64,000 bases of DNA, from contig NZ_AQXB01000005.1 in assembly GCF_000375365.1 (NCBI RefSeq), positions 62,001 through 126,000 on the forward strand. Direction: 5' to 3'. This DNA comes from Corynebacterium mastitidis DSM 44356 (GTDB lineage Bacteria > Actinomycetota > Actinomycetes > Mycobacteriales > Mycobacteriaceae). Within the stretch, counting starts at the first letter, position 1. Each line of letters starts with the position of its first letter. The position numbers and the translations under genes were made by a program. Below are positions 28,366 through 38,253 of this stretch, piece after piece. Below the pieces are notes generated by a model. It saw only the letters and a program-made list of their open reading frames with translations. It ran no database searches and was not told the origin of the DNA.

Positions 28366-29424
28366 TCAGCGCTTTTTGGAGGCGGTGGCGCCCGCCCAGA
28401 TGTTGATCCCGGCGTCGCTGGCGGCGGCGTCGATCTCGGCCAGCTCCTCCTCGGAGAAGTCCAGGTTGTTCAGCGCCTCCAGGTTGGCGTCGAGCTGCTC
28501 CACGGAGGAGGCACCCAGCAGCGCCGAGGTGACCTCCGGGCGGCGCAGCACCCAGGAGATGGCCATCTGCGCCAGGCTCTGACCGCGCCGCTTGGCGATC
28601 CCGTCGAGCGCGCGCACCATGTTCAGGTTCTCCTCGGAGAGCATGGCGTCCTGGAAGGACTTCGCGCCCCTCGCCGCCCGCGAGCCCTCGGGCACGCCAT
28701 TCAGGTAGCGGTCCGTGAGCAGCCCCTGCGCCAGCGGGGAAAACGCGATGACGCCCAGGCCGTTGTCCGCGGCCGTCTCCAGCAGGGACTCCCCGGACTC
28801 CTCCCCCGGCTCCTCCACCCAGCGGTTGAGGATGGAGTAGCTGGGCTGGTGGATCAGCAGCGGGCAGCCCTCCTCCTCCATGATCTCCGCGGCGCGTTCG
28901 GTCAGCTCCGGGCCGTACGAGGAGATGCCCACGTAGAGGGCCTTGCCGGAGGCCACGATGTCCCGCAGGGCGTACATCGTCTCCTCCAGCGGGGTATCAG
29001 GGTCCGGGCGGTGGTGGTAGAAGATGTCCACGTAGTCCACCCCGAGGCGGCGCAGGGACTGATCGAGCGAGCTGACCAGGTACTTGCGGGAGCCGCCGAA
29101 GCCGTAGGGCCCGGGGTGCATGTACCACCCGGCCTTGGAGGAGATAATCATCTCGTCACGGTGCGCGGAGAAGTCCTCCCGCAGGACGCGGCCGAAGTTC
29201 TCCTCCGCGCTCCCGGCGGGCGGGCCGTAGTTGTTGGCCAGATCGAAGTGCGTGATCCCCCGATCGAAGGCGCGGTGCAGGATGGCGCGCTGGGTCTCCA
29301 GCGGCTTATCCTCACCGAAGTTGTGCCACAGGCCCAGGGAGATCGCCGGGAGCTTTAATCCCGAGCGCCCCACCGGGCGGTACGGCATGTTCTCGTAGCG
29401 GTTGGCGGCAGGCTGATAACTCAT
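28366..29424 (-). CDS. Aldo/keto reductase (YghZ/GAP-reductase type)
   Basis: A 352-aa NADP-dependent oxidoreductase of the AKR14-like family. The catalytic tetrad is visible: FDLANNYG (Asp and Tyr, about residue 57), ISSKAGW (Lys, about 92) and YHHRPDPDTP (His, about 140). The GLKLPAISLGLWHNFG opening and long loops match L-glyceraldehyde-3-phosphate reductases that detoxify aldehydes such as methylglyoxal. Substrate inferred. Confidence 0.88.
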   Translation of the reverse strand: MSYQPAANRYENMPYRPVGRSGLKLPAISLGLWHNFGEDKPLETQRAILHRAFDRGITHFDLANNYGPPAGSAEENFGRVLREDFSAHRDEMIISSKAGWYMHPGPYGFGGSRKYLVSSLDQSLRRLGVDYVDIFYHHRPDPDTPLEETMYALRDIVASGKALYVGISSYGPELTERAAEIMEEEGCPLLIHQPSYSILNRWVEEPGEESGESLLETAADNGLGVIAFSPLAQGLLTDRYLNGVPEGSRAARGAKSFQDAMLSEENLNMVRALDGIAKRRGQSLAQMAISWVLRRPEVTSALLGASSVEQLDANLEALNNLDFSEEELAEIDAAASDAGINIWAGATASKKR

Positions 29425-29446
29425 GCCCGCCACCCTACGCGCTTTT

Positions 29447-30739
29447 CTAGCGGGGCTCGCCCGCCCCGGTGGCCTGGGTCTCCTCCGGGCCGTCGTAATC
29501 CACGGAGTCGTCCTCGATCAGCTCCGTGGTCACCTCCTCCTCGATGGAGGTGGTGAGCATCTCGTCGGTGATGTTGGAGTCCTGCACGTGCTGTCGCAGC
29601 TCGTGGGCGTCCGCGCGGGAGAAGTCCTCGTCCGGGTGCTCGCGGTTGTACGTCAGCTCGCGGATGCGGTCGCGGCGCTCGATCTCCTCCTTGATCACGG
29701 AGCGGTTCTTCACCCACCAGTACACCAGCATGCCCACCATAACGATGCCGGTGTAGCCGATGGCCGGGTACACGTAGTTCATCAGGGCCTCGAAGCCGAA
29801 GAAGCTAATGCCGTACCCGATCAGGCACAGCACCAGGTACACGGGCTTGTACTTGCCGGGGTTGCCTGCCGTCATGCGGCGGCCCAGGGCGTAGAACATG
29901 CCGATGGCCGTGTTGAAGATCATGGCGAAGATGATGAGCGCCATGATGAGCGCCAGCGCCGGGGAGATGCTCTCATACAGCGAGAGCATGGGCACGCTCG
30001 CGCTGCCCACCTCGCGGAAGTTCAGGAAGAGCACCACGGCCGCCACCACGAGCAGCACCATGTAGGTCAGCCCGCCCATGATGCCGCCGCGCACCACGGC
30101 GCGGGGGTCCGAGTGGTTGCCGCCGATGACCAGGCACATGGACACGCCCAGCAGCAGGGCCAGGCCGTTGTAGTTCAGGGCGGACAGCCACCAGGGGCTC
30201 ACCGGGGAGTCTGTCTGCTGCGCCAGCTCGCTGATGCCCTCGGTGCTCTCCGGGAGGTTGAGCATGGTGTAGACGAACACGCCGATGACGGCCACGATGA
30301 TCAGCGGGGTGATCCCGCCGATGATCTTGGACACCTTATCCACGTCCAGCAGGCCCACCGCCATCACGATCAGCGTCATGATGCCGGAGCCGAGCCACGC
30401 CTGGAGGCCAAACTGCTGCTCCAGGTTGGCGCCCGCCCCGGCGAGCATGACAAAGCCGATGGCAAAGAGCGTGGCCGTCACGCCGATGTCCAGGATGCGG
30501 GACATCACCGGGTGCGCCACGTTGCGGAACACCATGTTGTGCTCGTCGGCCATGAAGTAACTACCCAGGCCCAGGATCACCGCTCCCGCGACGGTCATGA
30601 TGATGCCCGAGATCACCGCGCCGACGATGCCCACGCTTCCGAACGATATGAAGTACTGAATGACCTCCGCGCCCGTGGCAAAGCCGGCTCCCACCAGCAG
30701 ACCCACGAACGACAAAGCGATCGATATTGACTTCCTCAC
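29447..30739 (-). CDS. YkvI-family (APC superfamily-like) membrane transporter
   Basis: A 430-aa protein with about ten membrane helices. The first contains the unwound-helix motif GAGFATGAEV typical of LeuT-fold permeases of the YkvI group. The C-terminal 90 residues are hydrophilic and strongly acidic. The GTG at 30739 is chosen because GAGGAG lies upstream and its N-terminal length matches relatives; an ATG at 30772 is possible. The substrate is unknown. An 11-bp inverted repeat places its 3' arm between RBS and start. Confidence 0.75.
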   Translation of the reverse strand: MRKSISIALSFVGLLVGAGFATGAEVIQYFISFGSVGIVGAVISGIIMTVAGAVILGLGSYFMADEHNMVFRNVAHPVMSRILDIGVTATLFAIGFVMLAGAGANLEQQFGLQAWLGSGIMTLIVMAVGLLDVDKVSKIIGGITPLIIVAVIGVFVYTMLNLPESTEGISELAQQTDSPVSPWWLSALNYNGLALLLGVSMCLVIGGNHSDPRAVVRGGIMGGLTYMVLLVVAAVVLFLNFREVGSASVPMLSLYESISPALALIMALIIFAMIFNTAIGMFYALGRRMTAGNPGKYKPVYLVLCLIGYGISFFGFEALMNYVYPAIGYTGIVMVGMLVYWWVKNRSVIKEEIERRDRIRELTYNREHPDEDFSRADAHELRQHVQDSNITDEMLTTSIEEEVTTELIEDDSVDYDGPEETQATGAGEPR

Positions 30740-30742
30740 AGC

Positions 30743-30872
30743 AAGAAACAGCTCCTCAAAGCTTATCGACATCCCCGCGCCACCGGGCCCCGCCCGGGGC
30801 AGCGCGCCTCCCCCGGGCGCGCCACCGCGCAGAAGGCGGGGTACGAACGAGGTACCAGGGTAGCTGTTTCTT
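30743..30872 (-). promoter_or_regulatory. Long-range 11-bp inverted repeat masking the YkvI-gene start
   Basis: AAGAAACAGCT (30743-30753 on plus) is exactly complementary to AGCTGTTTCTT (30862-30872). In the mRNA the 3' arm covers the end of the GAGGAG RBS and most of the spacer before the GTG. The 5' arm is just downstream of the gatB stop. The roughly 108 nt between them are GC-rich and could fold separately. It is either a translation-controlling stem or a chance match. Confidence 0.45.
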
Positions 30873-30886
30873 CAGCGCAGCGACAG

Positions 30887-32395
30887 TTAGGCCTGAAGCT
30901 TCCGGGCGATCAGCTCGTTCACCTGCTTGGGATCGGCCTTGCCCCGGGTGGCCTTCATCACCGCGCCCACGATGGCCCCGGTCACCTTGGTGTTGCCCGC
31001 CTTGTACTTCTCCACGATGTCCGGGTTGGCCGCCAGGGCCTCCTCCACGGCGGCCTCGATGGCGCCGTCGTCGCGCACCACCTCGAGCCCGCGCGCGGCC
31101 ACGACCTCGTCCACGCCGCCCTCGCCCGCCAGCACGCCGTCCACGGCCTGGCGGGCGAGCTTGTTGGTGAGCTTGCCCTCGCGCACCAGCTCGGCCACGC
31201 GGGCCACCTGGGCCGGGGTGATCCCCACGGCGTCCAGCTCCACCCCGGCCTCGTTGGCCTTCTGGGAGAGGTAGGACACCCACCAGGCGCGCGCCTCGTC
31301 GGCGCTGGCGCCCGCCTCGGTGGTCTCCACGATGAGGTCCAGCGCACCGGCGTTGACGAGGTCGCGCATCTCGGCGTCGGAGAGGCCCCACTCCTTCTGG
31401 ATCCGGGCGCGGCGCACCCAGGGCAGCTCCGGGAGCGTGGCCCGGATCTCCTCCACCCACTCGCGCGGGGCGAGCACCGGGGGCAGGTCGGGGTCGTTGA
31501 AGTAGCGGTAGTCCTCGGCCGTCTCCTTGGGGCGGCCCTTAGAGGTGGTGCCGTCGGACTCCTGGTAGTGGCGGGTCTCCTGCACGATCTCCTCGCCCGC
31601 CTCGATGGCGGCGGCCTGGCGCTGCATCTCAAAGCGCACGGCCTGCTCCACGGACTTCAGCGAGTTGATGTTCTTGGTCTCCGTGCGGGTGCCAAACTCC
31701 GTGGTGCCCACCGGGCGCAGGGAGAGGTTGGAGTCCACGCGCATGGAGCCCTGGTCCATGCGGGCGTCGGACACGCCCAGCGCCTTGACCAGGTCGCGCA
31801 GCGCGGAGACGTAGGCGCGGGCGACCTCCGGGGCGCGCTCGCCCGCCCCCTCGATCGGCTTGGTCACGATCTCGATGAGCGGGATGCCCGCGCGGTTGCA
31901 GTCCACCAGCGAGGCCGTGGCCCCGTGGATGCGACCGTCCGCGCCGCCCAGGTGCGTGAGCTTGCCGGTGTCCTCCTCCATGTGGGCGCGCTCGATCTCC
32001 ACGCGCCACGGGGTGCCGTCGTCCAGCACCACGTCGAGGTAGCCGTCGTAGGCGATGGGCTCGTCGTACTGGGAGATCTGGTAGTTCTTGGGCTGATCGG
32101 GGTAAAAGTAGTTCTTCCGCGCGAAGCGGGAGGACTCCGCGATGGAGCAGTTCAGCGCCAGGCCGATCTTGATGGCCCACTCCACGCCCTTGGCGTTGAC
32201 CACGGGCAGCGCGCCCGGCAGGCCCAGGGACACCGGATCGACGTTGGTATTGGGCTCCGCGCCGAAGTGCGCGGAGGAGGAGGAGAACATCTTGGTGTTC
32301 GTGGCCAGCTCCACGTGCACCTCGAGGCCCATCACCGGGTCAAACTTCTCCAGTACCTCGTCAAAATCCATCAGGTCATAGCTCGCGGCAGTCAT
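30887..32395 (-). CDS. gatB: Asp/Glu-tRNA amidotransferase subunit B
   Basis: A 502-aa subunit that phosphorylates the glutamyl moiety of Glu-tRNA-Gln (or Asp-tRNA-Asn) in the GatCAB complex. [10 protein letters not shown] (about residue 22), the cradle-domain signatures and the C-terminal YqeY tail domain ([16 protein letters not shown]) are present. The start is the ATG lying 8 nt after a -10-like TACACT, suggesting a leaderless message. gatA and gatC lie 3 to 5 kb away on the same strand rather than adjacent. Confidence 0.95.
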   Translation of the reverse strand: MTAASYDLMDFDEVLEKFDPVMGLEVHVELATNTKMFSSSSAHFGAEPNTNVDPVSLGLPGALPVVNAKGVEWAIKIGLALNCSIAESSRFARKNYFYPDQPKNYQISQYDEPIAYDGYLDVVLDDGTPWRVEIERAHMEEDTGKLTHLGGADGRIHGATASLVDCNRAGIPLIEIVTKPIEGAGERAPEVARAYVSALRDLVKALGVSDARMDQGSMRVDSNLSLRPVGTTEFGTRTETKNINSLKSVEQAVRFEMQRQAAAIEAGEEIVQETRHYQESDGTTSKGRPKETAEDYRYFNDPDLPPVLAPREWVEEIRATLPELPWVRRARIQKEWGLSDAEMRDLVNAGALDLIVETTEAGASADEARAWWVSYLSQKANEAGVELDAVGITPAQVARVAELVREGKLTNKLARQAVDGVLAGEGGVDEVVAARGLEVVRDDGAIEAAVEEALAANPDIVEKYKAGNTKVTGAIVGAVMKATRGKADPKQVNELIARKLQA

Positions 32396-32674
32396 AGCCA
32401 CACAGTGTAGTGCGCGCGCCGGTCCCGCGGCACGGCGGGCGGGGCCGACCTCGCCCGCGCCCGGCCCCCTCCTCGGCTCCCCGTCCGCGACGCCGCCGCG
32501 CGCGCCGGGAAAAATACTTCATCGGGCGTTTACCCGGCATTTCCCGGCGGGCAAAATAAAATGTGATAAATGGCAAAAACATTGCCGCCTTAACAGGGAA
32601 ATATTAGGCTGAAAATTGCAGGGGAAGGAAAGATCCCCTCACGGTATAGCCCCACGAGAAAAGAGGTTACCGGC
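32396..32674 (+). promoter_or_regulatory. Control region upstream of the CAP-domain gene
   Basis: The right-hand half of this gap is AT-rich. GGCAA (32572-32576) and TTGCC (32582-32586) form one inverted repeat, and AGGGGA (32620-32625) and TCCCCT (32634-32639) another. TATAGC near 32645 could be a -10. I see no known riboswitch core. Confidence 0.35.
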
Positions 32675-33118
32675 GTGCACAAACGCAAGAAACACGCAGC
32701 ACTGTTCCTGCCCACGATCGCCCTGGCCGCCGCCAGCGCCGCCCCCGCTGGCGCGGACATCCCCGCCCCGCACGACACCGCCCGCGAGGAGACCGCCGCC
32801 GCGCTGCTCCTGCGCCTCACCAACGAGCAGCGCACGCAGCACGGGCTCCCCGAGCTGCGCCTGGACCACGCGCTCTCCCTCGAATCCCACGACTGGGGAG
32901 AGCTGCTCAGCATCAGCGGCGCGTTCCACCACAGCCCCGACGCGCCCGCGGAAAACCTCGCCTTCTCCCCCAGGCTCGACGCCCCGGAGGCCATCCTATC
33001 CGCCTGGATGAACACCGACGGGCAGCGCGATAACATCCTGGACCCCAACGCCACGGAAATGGGGATCGGGATACATTACGACGCCAACGGGACCCATTCG
33101 GTGCAGCGATTCCGCTAA
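32675..33118 (+). CDS. Secreted CAP/SCP-domain protein
   Basis: A 147-aa protein starting at GTG with AGAGG 9 nt upstream. A signal peptide (basic MHKRKKH, hydrophobic core, cleavage near AGA-DIP, about residue 27) precedes a small CAP domain with RLTNEQRTQHGLPEL and the GAFHHSPD-AENLAF region holding the conserved His and Glu. Bacterial CAP proteins are extracellular with unclear function. This is near the short end of the family. Confidence 0.8.
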   Translation: MHKRKKHAALFLPTIALAAASAAPAGADIPAPHDTAREETAAALLLRLTNEQRTQHGLPELRLDHALSLESHDWGELLSISGAFHHSPDAPAENLAFSPRLDAPEAILSAWMNTDGQRDNILDPNATEMGIGIHYDANGTHSVQRFR

Positions 33119-33123
33119 CGCCC

Positions 33124-34062
33124 CTATTTTCTCCGATCCGCCGCCCCGCACAGCGCGGCGATTATGGCCCCGGAAATGTTATGCCATACGGAGAAAAGCG
33201 CTCCGGGCAGGGCGGAGGCGGGATCGAAGTACCGGGCGGCCAGCCCGGCCGCCAACCCCGAGTTCTGCATTCCCACCTCGATGCTCACGGTGCGCCGCAC
33301 CGGCACCGGCTGCCGGGTGGCCCTGGCCACCGCGTAGCCGAGCGCATAGCCCAGGGCGTTGTGCAGCACCACCGCCGCCATCACCAGCGCTCCCGCCTCC
33401 GCGAGGCGGTCCCGCGAGCCGGACACCACGATCGCCACGATGAGCGCGATGGCGGCCACGGAGAACCAGGGCAGCGCCGGGAGGAGGCGGGCCACGAGGC
33501 CCCCGCACCACCGCCGCACCAGCAGGCCGCCCACCACGGGGACGAGCACCATCTGCACGATGGAGGCGGCCATCTCCCCCGCGCTCAGCGGCATGTACCG
33601 CCCCGCCAGCCACAGCGTGAGCGCCGGGGTGAGCAGCGGGGCCAACAGCGTGGACACCGAGGTCATGGTGACGGACAGCGCGACGTCGGCGCGCGCGAGC
33701 AGGCAGACCACGTTGGAGCTGGTGCCGCCCGGGGCACAGCCCACCAGGATCACCCCGACGGCGATCTCCGGGGGCAGCCGCAGCAGCCGCACCACCGCCA
33801 CGGCCGCCGCCGGCATGATGACGTACTGGGCCGCCACCCCCAGCAGCACCGGCAGGGGGCGGGCGAGCACGGGGCGGAAGTCCCCCGGGCGCAGGCTCAG
33901 CCCCATGCCGAACATGACGAGCCCCAGCAGCCAGGGGGTAGCCCCGGACAGGGGCGCAACGCTCGCGGGGGCGAGGAAGCCGACGGCCCCGCCGAGCAGG
34001 ACGAGAAGGGGAAAGCCCAGGGCGGCGACGTGCGCGCCCCGGGCGGGCTTAGGCTGCGGCAT
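33124..34062 (-). CDS. Bile acid:sodium symporter family (BASS) transporter
   Basis: A 312-aa inner-membrane protein with about ten helices. Crossover motifs are visible as GCAPGGTSSNVVCLLA (about residue 108) and EVGMQNSGLAAGLA (about 262), which form the Na+ sites in ASBT homologues. The bacterial substrates are mostly small organic acids such as pantoate; the one here is unknown. It is convergent with the CAP gene (5 bp apart) and preceded by a stem next to the RBS. Confidence 0.88.
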   Translation of the reverse strand: MPQPKPARGAHVAALGFPLLVLLGGAVGFLAPASVAPLSGATPWLLGLVMFGMGLSLRPGDFRPVLARPLPVLLGVAAQYVIMPAAAVAVVRLLRLPPEIAVGVILVGCAPGGTSSNVVCLLARADVALSVTMTSVSTLLAPLLTPALTLWLAGRYMPLSAGEMAASIVQMVLVPVVGGLLVRRWCGGLVARLLPALPWFSVAAIALIVAIVVSGSRDRLAEAGALVMAAVVLHNALGYALGYAVARATRQPVPVRRTVSIEVGMQNSGLAAGLAARYFDPASALPGALFSVWHNISGAIIAALCGAADRRK

Positions 34063-34063
34063 G

Positions 34064-34106
34064 GTGACATCCCCTGCGCTGACTCGGCGGTAATGATGGA
34101 TGTCAC
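34064..34106 (-). promoter_or_regulatory. 9-bp inverted repeat at the BASS-gene ribosome-binding site
   Basis: GTGACATCC and GGATGTCAC are perfect arms (34064-34072 and 34098-34106) around 25 nt. In the mRNA the 3' arm ends 1 nt before the ATG and overlaps the AGGGG RBS, so folding would hide it. A repressor operator is the alternative. Confidence 0.5.
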
Positions 34107-34124
34107 TCTAGCCGGTGGCGGCCC

Positions 34125-35156
34125 CTATCCAAACATGGCCTGGGCCGTCTCGTAGCGGCGCAGCGGCACCTCCTTGAGGGTTCCCACCGCCTCCGCGAGC
34201 GGGATCATCTCAATGTTCTCCCCGTGGAGGGCCACGGTCTTGCCAAAGTGCCCCTCGTGGCAGGCGCGCGCGGCGCGCACCCCGTAGCGGGTGGCCAGCA
34301 CCCGGTCGAAGGAGGTGGGTGTGCCGCCGCGCTGGATGTGCCCGAGCACCGTGGTGCGCACGTCGTGGCCCAGGCGGGCGTGGACCTCGTCCGCGATCTG
34401 CTGGCCGATCCCGGTGAAGGTCTTGTGGCCAAACTGGTCCACCTCGCCCTCGCGCAGCTCCATCGTGCCCTCGGCGGGCAGCGCACCCTCGGCCACGACG
34501 ATGATGCCGTACTTCTCCCCCATCTGGAAGCGGCGCTCCATCGCCTTGCAGATGTCCGCGATGTCGAAGGGCACCTCCGGGATCACCGTGTAGTGCGCGC
34601 CCCCGGCCATCCCGGCGTGCAGGGCGATCCACCCCACGTGCCGCCCCATGACCTCCACGATCATCACGCGGTTGTGGGACTCCGCGGTGGTGTGCAGGCG
34701 GTCGATGGCGTCCGTGGCCACGGACACGGCGGTGTCGAAGCCGAAGGTGTAGTCCGTGCCGTTGACATCGTTGTCGATGGTCTTGGGCACGCCCACCACC
34801 GGGATTCCGTTATCGGAGAGCCACTTGGCCCCCTTGAGCGTGCCCTCGCCGCCGATGGGGATCAGGGCGTCCACCCCGGCGTCCTCCAGGTTGGCCTTGA
34901 TCTGGTCCAGGCCCTCCTTGAACTTATCGGGGTGGAGGCGCCCGGTGCCCAGGATCGTACCGCCGCGCAACAGGATCTTGTCGATCCGCTCGTCGTCGTA
35001 GAGCTGCACGCGGCGATCCTCCATGAGGCCCACCCAGCCGTCCTCGTAACCGACCACCGTCGATCCAAACTCGGAGCTGGCCGTGCGCACGATGCCACGG
35101 ATCACAGCGTTGAGGCCAGGGCAGTCACCACCGGAGGTGAGGGTCGCAATACGCAT
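34125..35156 (-). CDS. pfkA: ATP-dependent 6-phosphofructokinase
   Basis: A 343-aa glycolytic enzyme. [15 protein letters not shown] (about residues 7-20) is the nucleotide loop, GGEGTLKGA (about 104) has the Gly expected for ATP rather than PPi users, and PKTIDND (about 125) carries catalytic Asp. This Gly/Lys combination is the actinobacterial group III type. A -10-like TAGAAT ends 7 nt before the ATG, suggesting leaderless expression. Confidence 0.95.
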   Translation of the reverse strand: MRIATLTSGGDCPGLNAVIRGIVRTASSEFGSTVVGYEDGWVGLMEDRRVQLYDDERIDKILLRGGTILGTGRLHPDKFKEGLDQIKANLEDAGVDALIPIGGEGTLKGAKWLSDNGIPVVGVPKTIDNDVNGTDYTFGFDTAVSVATDAIDRLHTTAESHNRVMIVEVMGRHVGWIALHAGMAGGAHYTVIPEVPFDIADICKAMERRFQMGEKYGIIVVAEGALPAEGTMELREGEVDQFGHKTFTGIGQQIADEVHARLGHDVRTTVLGHIQRGGTPTSFDRVLATRYGVRAARACHEGHFGKTVALHGENIEMIPLAEAVGTLKEVPLRRYETAQAMFG

Positions 35157-35260
35157 GGAGACCATTCTAGTAGCAGCCGTGTCCCCACGGCACCGCGCGG
35201 TCCTCCCGTAGCCGCCCGCGCGGCTACGATGCGGCCACGGCGCGGCTATGATCGGTGCGC

Positions 35261-35587
35261 ATGGGAATGATGGACCTCAAGCAACCGCAGGATGTTAGCA
35301 CCGCCACCGTGGTGGCCACCGGCCTGATCGGCGGCTGGCTCACCGCCCGGGAGACGGGGATTCGCCCCCTGGGCGGGGCCGTGCTGGCCGCCGCCGGGGC
35401 GTGGGCGGCGCACAACTGGTGGCGCACCACCAGCCCCGCCGTCACCGCCGGGCTCACGGCCACCTACGTGGCCGGGTTCGGGGCCAGCCACCCGCTGGCC
35501 AAGAAGATCGGCTCCTGGCCCGCGGTGCTCGCGGTCACCGGGGTGGCCTCGGGTGCCGCCTACGCGCTGGCGGACTCCCGCTCCTAG
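35261..35587 (+). CDS. Small membrane protein, unknown function
   Basis: A 108-aa protein with three to four weakly hydrophobic Ala/Gly-rich segments (about residues 15-105) and an invariant-looking [13 protein letters not shown] loop. A TATGAT -10 (35247-35252) ends 8 nt before the ATG, so leaderless expression is likely. Conserved in this chromosomal position in corynebacteria by my recollection; no function assigned. Confidence 0.65.
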   Translation: MGMMDLKQPQDVSTATVVATGLIGGWLTARETGIRPLGGAVLAAAGAWAAHNWWRTTSPAVTAGLTATYVAGFGASHPLAKKIGSWPAVLAVTGVASGAAYALADSRS

Positions 35588-35630
35588 CCGCGTCCCCGGG
35601 CGGGGCTAGGAACAAGGTGAGACCAAAAAA

Positions 35631-37115
35631 CTAGGCCCGGCCCGCCTCGAAGGCCGCGCCCACCCGGTAGAGGCGGTCGTCCGCAAAGGCCGGGGCCATG
35701 AGCTGCAGGCCCACCGGAAGGTTGGTGTCCTCCGCGAAGCCGGAGGGCACGGACATGCCGCACAGGCCCGCCAGGTTCAGCGGCAGGGTGCACAGGTCGA
35801 AGTTGTACATGGCCAGCGGGTCGGAGACCTTCTCCCCCAGCTTGAAGGCCGTGGTGGGGGTGGTGGGCGAGGCCAGGATATCCACCTTCTCGTACGCCTT
35901 GGCGAAGTCCTGGGCGATCAGCGTGCGCACCCGCTGGGCCTGCAGGTAGTAGGCGTCGTAGTAGCCCACGGACAGCGCGTAGGTGCCCAGGATGATGCGG
36001 CGCTTGACCTCGGGGCCAAAGCCCTCGGCGCGGGTCAGGGCCATGACCTCGTTGGCGGAGCGGGAGCCGTCGTCGCCCGCCCTCTTGCCGTAGCGCATGC
36101 CGTCGAACCGCGCGAGGTTGGAAGACACCTCGCAGGGCAGGATCAGGTAGTAGGCGTTGAGGGCGTCGTCAAAGTGCGGGCAGTCCACCTCCACCAGCTC
36201 CGCGCCCTGGGACTCCAACTGGCGCAGCGCGGCGTGGTAGTTGTCCATCACGCCTGGCTGCCAGCCCTCGCGGTCGAACTGCTTGATCACGCCCACCGTG
36301 ACCCCCGTGAGGTCCCCGGAGGCGCCCCGGCGCGCGGCCTCCACCACGGGGGCCACGGGCTTGTCCACGGAGGTGGCGTCGAAGCGGTCGTGCCCGGCGA
36401 TGACCTCGTGCAGCAGCGCGGTATCCAACACGGTGCGCGCGCAGGGCCCGCCCTGGTCCAGGGAGGAGGCGCACGCGATGAGGCCGTAGCGCGAGACGGT
36501 GCCGTAGGTGGGCTTGACGCCCACGGTGTTGGTCAGGGCCGCGGGCTGGCGGATGGAGCCGCCGGTGTCCGTGCCGATGCCCAGCGGGGCCTGCCCGGCG
36601 GCCAGGGCGGCCGAGGTGCCGCCGCCGGAGCCGCCCGCGGTGCGCTCCAGGTCGTAGGGGTTGTGCGTGGGGCCGAAGGCGGAGTTCTCCGTGGAGGAGC
36701 CCATGGCGAACTCGTCCAGGTTGGTCTTGCCCAGGATGGGGATGCCCGCCTCGCGGATCTTGCGCGTCACCGTGGCGTCGTAGGGGGCGCGGTAGCCCTC
36801 CAGCATCCTCGAGGCCGCCGTGGTGGGGGCGTCGGTGGTGGTGAAGATGTCCTTGAGGGCCAGCGGCACGCCCGCCAGCGGGGAGGCCGGGGCCTCGCCC
36901 GCGTCCAGGGCGGCGTCCACGGCGTCGGCCGCCTCCAGGGCCTCCCGCGCGCCCACGTGGAGGAAGGCGTGCAGGGCGGCGTCGGTGGCCTCGATGCGGT
37001 CCAGGTGGGCCTGGGTGACCTCGCGGGAGGTGACCTCGCGGGCGTGGATCTTGCCGGCCAGCTCGGCGGCGCTCAGGGCGGTCAGGCCCTCCTCGGGCTT
37101 GATGTACGTGGTCAT
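35631..37115 (-). CDS. gatA: Asp/Glu-tRNA amidotransferase subunit A
   Basis: A 494-aa glutaminase subunit. The amidase signature is complete: LALKDIF (Lys, about residue 80), [14 protein letters not shown] (first Ser, about 155-168) and [13 protein letters not shown] (nucleophile Ser, about 180). It releases ammonia from Gln and channels it to GatB. It starts 4 nt after the gatC stop, forming a gatC-gatA operon. Confidence 0.96.
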   Translation of the reverse strand: MTTYIKPEEGLTALSAAELAGKIHAREVTSREVTQAHLDRIEATDAALHAFLHVGAREALEAADAVDAALDAGEAPASPLAGVPLALKDIFTTTDAPTTAASRMLEGYRAPYDATVTRKIREAGIPILGKTNLDEFAMGSSTENSAFGPTHNPYDLERTAGGSGGGTSAALAAGQAPLGIGTDTGGSIRQPAALTNTVGVKPTYGTVSRYGLIACASSLDQGGPCARTVLDTALLHEVIAGHDRFDATSVDKPVAPVVEAARRGASGDLTGVTVGVIKQFDREGWQPGVMDNYHAALRQLESQGAELVEVDCPHFDDALNAYYLILPCEVSSNLARFDGMRYGKRAGDDGSRSANEVMALTRAEGFGPEVKRRIILGTYALSVGYYDAYYLQAQRVRTLIAQDFAKAYEKVDILASPTTPTTAFKLGEKVSDPLAMYNFDLCTLPLNLAGLCGMSVPSGFAEDTNLPVGLQLMAPAFADDRLYRVGAAFEAGRA

Positions 37116-37119
37116 GTGT

Positions 37120-37413
37120 CTACTCCCCCAGGATCTGCGGTACGACGAAACGCTGCTGCTCCACCTTGGGCGCCTGGTCCAGCGCCTGCTCCGCGCTGAG
37201 CGTGCTCTCCTGCTCGTCGGCGCGCATGGTGGTGCTGATGGAGTGCGGATGGCTCATGGGCTCCACGCCCTGGGCCGCCACCTGCTGCACCCCGGAAACG
37301 TTGGCCACGATGCCGTCGATCTGCTCGGCATACTGCGCCAACTCCTCCTCGCTGAGCGCCAGGCGGGCTAGTTCTGCGAGGTGGGCCACCTCGTCGCGCG
37401 AAATCTTGGGCAC
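37120..37413 (-). CDS. gatC: Asp/Glu-tRNA amidotransferase subunit C
   Basis: A 97-aa linker subunit that wraps around GatA and GatB. It shows [21 protein letters not shown] at the N-terminus and [10 protein letters not shown] at the C-terminus, the usual GatC ends. The GTG (V-P-K-I-S) is preferred to an ATG 9 nt upstream, since AGAAGG sits at ideal distance from the GTG and directly against the ATG, and relatives begin M-P-x-I-S. Confidence 0.93.
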   Translation of the reverse strand: MPKISRDEVAHLAELARLALSEEELAQYAEQIDGIVANVSGVQQVAAQGVEPMSHPHSISTTMRADEQESTLSAEQALDQAPKVEQQRFVVPQILGE

Positions 37414-37584
37414 GCTGTACATCCTTCTTCGGCTCGTTCGTTCCAGACTCCCGCCCATGATAATGCACCCCGCCGCGCCGGGCGCCCGGGGCCAAGCGCT
37501 GACCGCTAAGTCCGCCCCGGTGCCCCGCCAGCGGCTACCATGTCCTGGTAACCCATTCCCCGGACCGCTCGGAAGGCCAGACCC

Positions 37585-38253
37585 GTGCCCTACCTGATCC
37601 GCGTTCTCCTCCCGGATGCCCCCGGCAGCCTCGGCGTGCTCACCCGCGCCTTCGGCGCCATCGACGCCAACATCCAGTCGGTGGACGTGGTGGAGACCTT
37701 CCCCGACGGCACCGTGATGGACGACCTCGTGATCGACCTGCCCGGCGGCACCCTGGCCGACACCCTCGTCTCCGCGGCGCAGTCCGTGGACGGGGTGCTG
37801 GTGGACTCCATCCGGCCCTTCTCCGGGCGGGTGGACCGGCGCGGGCAGATCGAGATGCTTGCCGACGTCGCCTGCAACGCCACCGACGTGCCCCGGGCGA
37901 TGGAGGAGCTGGTGCGGGTGCTGCCGCGCTCCATGACCTCCTCGTGGGCGATCGTGCTCGACACCCGCTCCCCCGTGACCCGGGTGGCCGCCTCCCCCGC
38001 CGCCCCGGAGGACAACCGGGACAACCCCGGCGCGATCCCCGTGGCCTCCGCGCGCACGCTGCACCCGGACAGCGAGGAGTGGGTGCCCGAGGCCTGGGCG
38101 CTGCTCGACTCCGCCCTGGCCGCCGCGCCCCTGCCCGGCACCGACCTGGTGGTCATCATCGGGCGCCTGGGCGGCCCGGACTTCCTGGCCAGCGAGGTCA
38201 CCCACCTGGGCAACCTGGCCACGGTGTGCGGGGCGATCCTGGCGCGGCGCTAA
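37585..38253 (+). CDS. ACT-domain amino-acid-binding protein
   Basis: A 222-aa cytosolic protein. The N-terminal ACT domain (about residues 1-75, PYLIRVLLPDAPGSLGVLTRAFG) has the ligand-binding loop. The remaining 150 residues form a GAF-like alpha/beta domain without catalytic residues. GTG start with GGAAGG 8 nt upstream. Divergent from gatC, found at this place in C. glutamicum. Probably a sensor; ligand and partner unknown. Confidence 0.78.
   Translation: MPYLIRVLLPDAPGSLGVLTRAFGAIDANIQSVDVVETFPDGTVMDDLVIDLPGGTLADTLVSAAQSVDGVLVDSIRPFSGRVDRRGQIEMLADVACNATDVPRAMEELVRVLPRSMTSSWAIVLDTRSPVTRVAASPAAPEDNRDNPGAIPVASARTLHPDSEEWVPEAWALLDSALAAAPLPGTDLVVIIGRLGGPDFLASEVTHLGNLATVCGAILARR

Noticed and set aside
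32396..32674. c-di-AMP (ydaO-type) riboswitch before the CAP-domain gene
   Set aside because: Such riboswitches often precede cell-wall genes in actinobacteria, but the conserved core sequences are not seen; only short inverted repeats are present.
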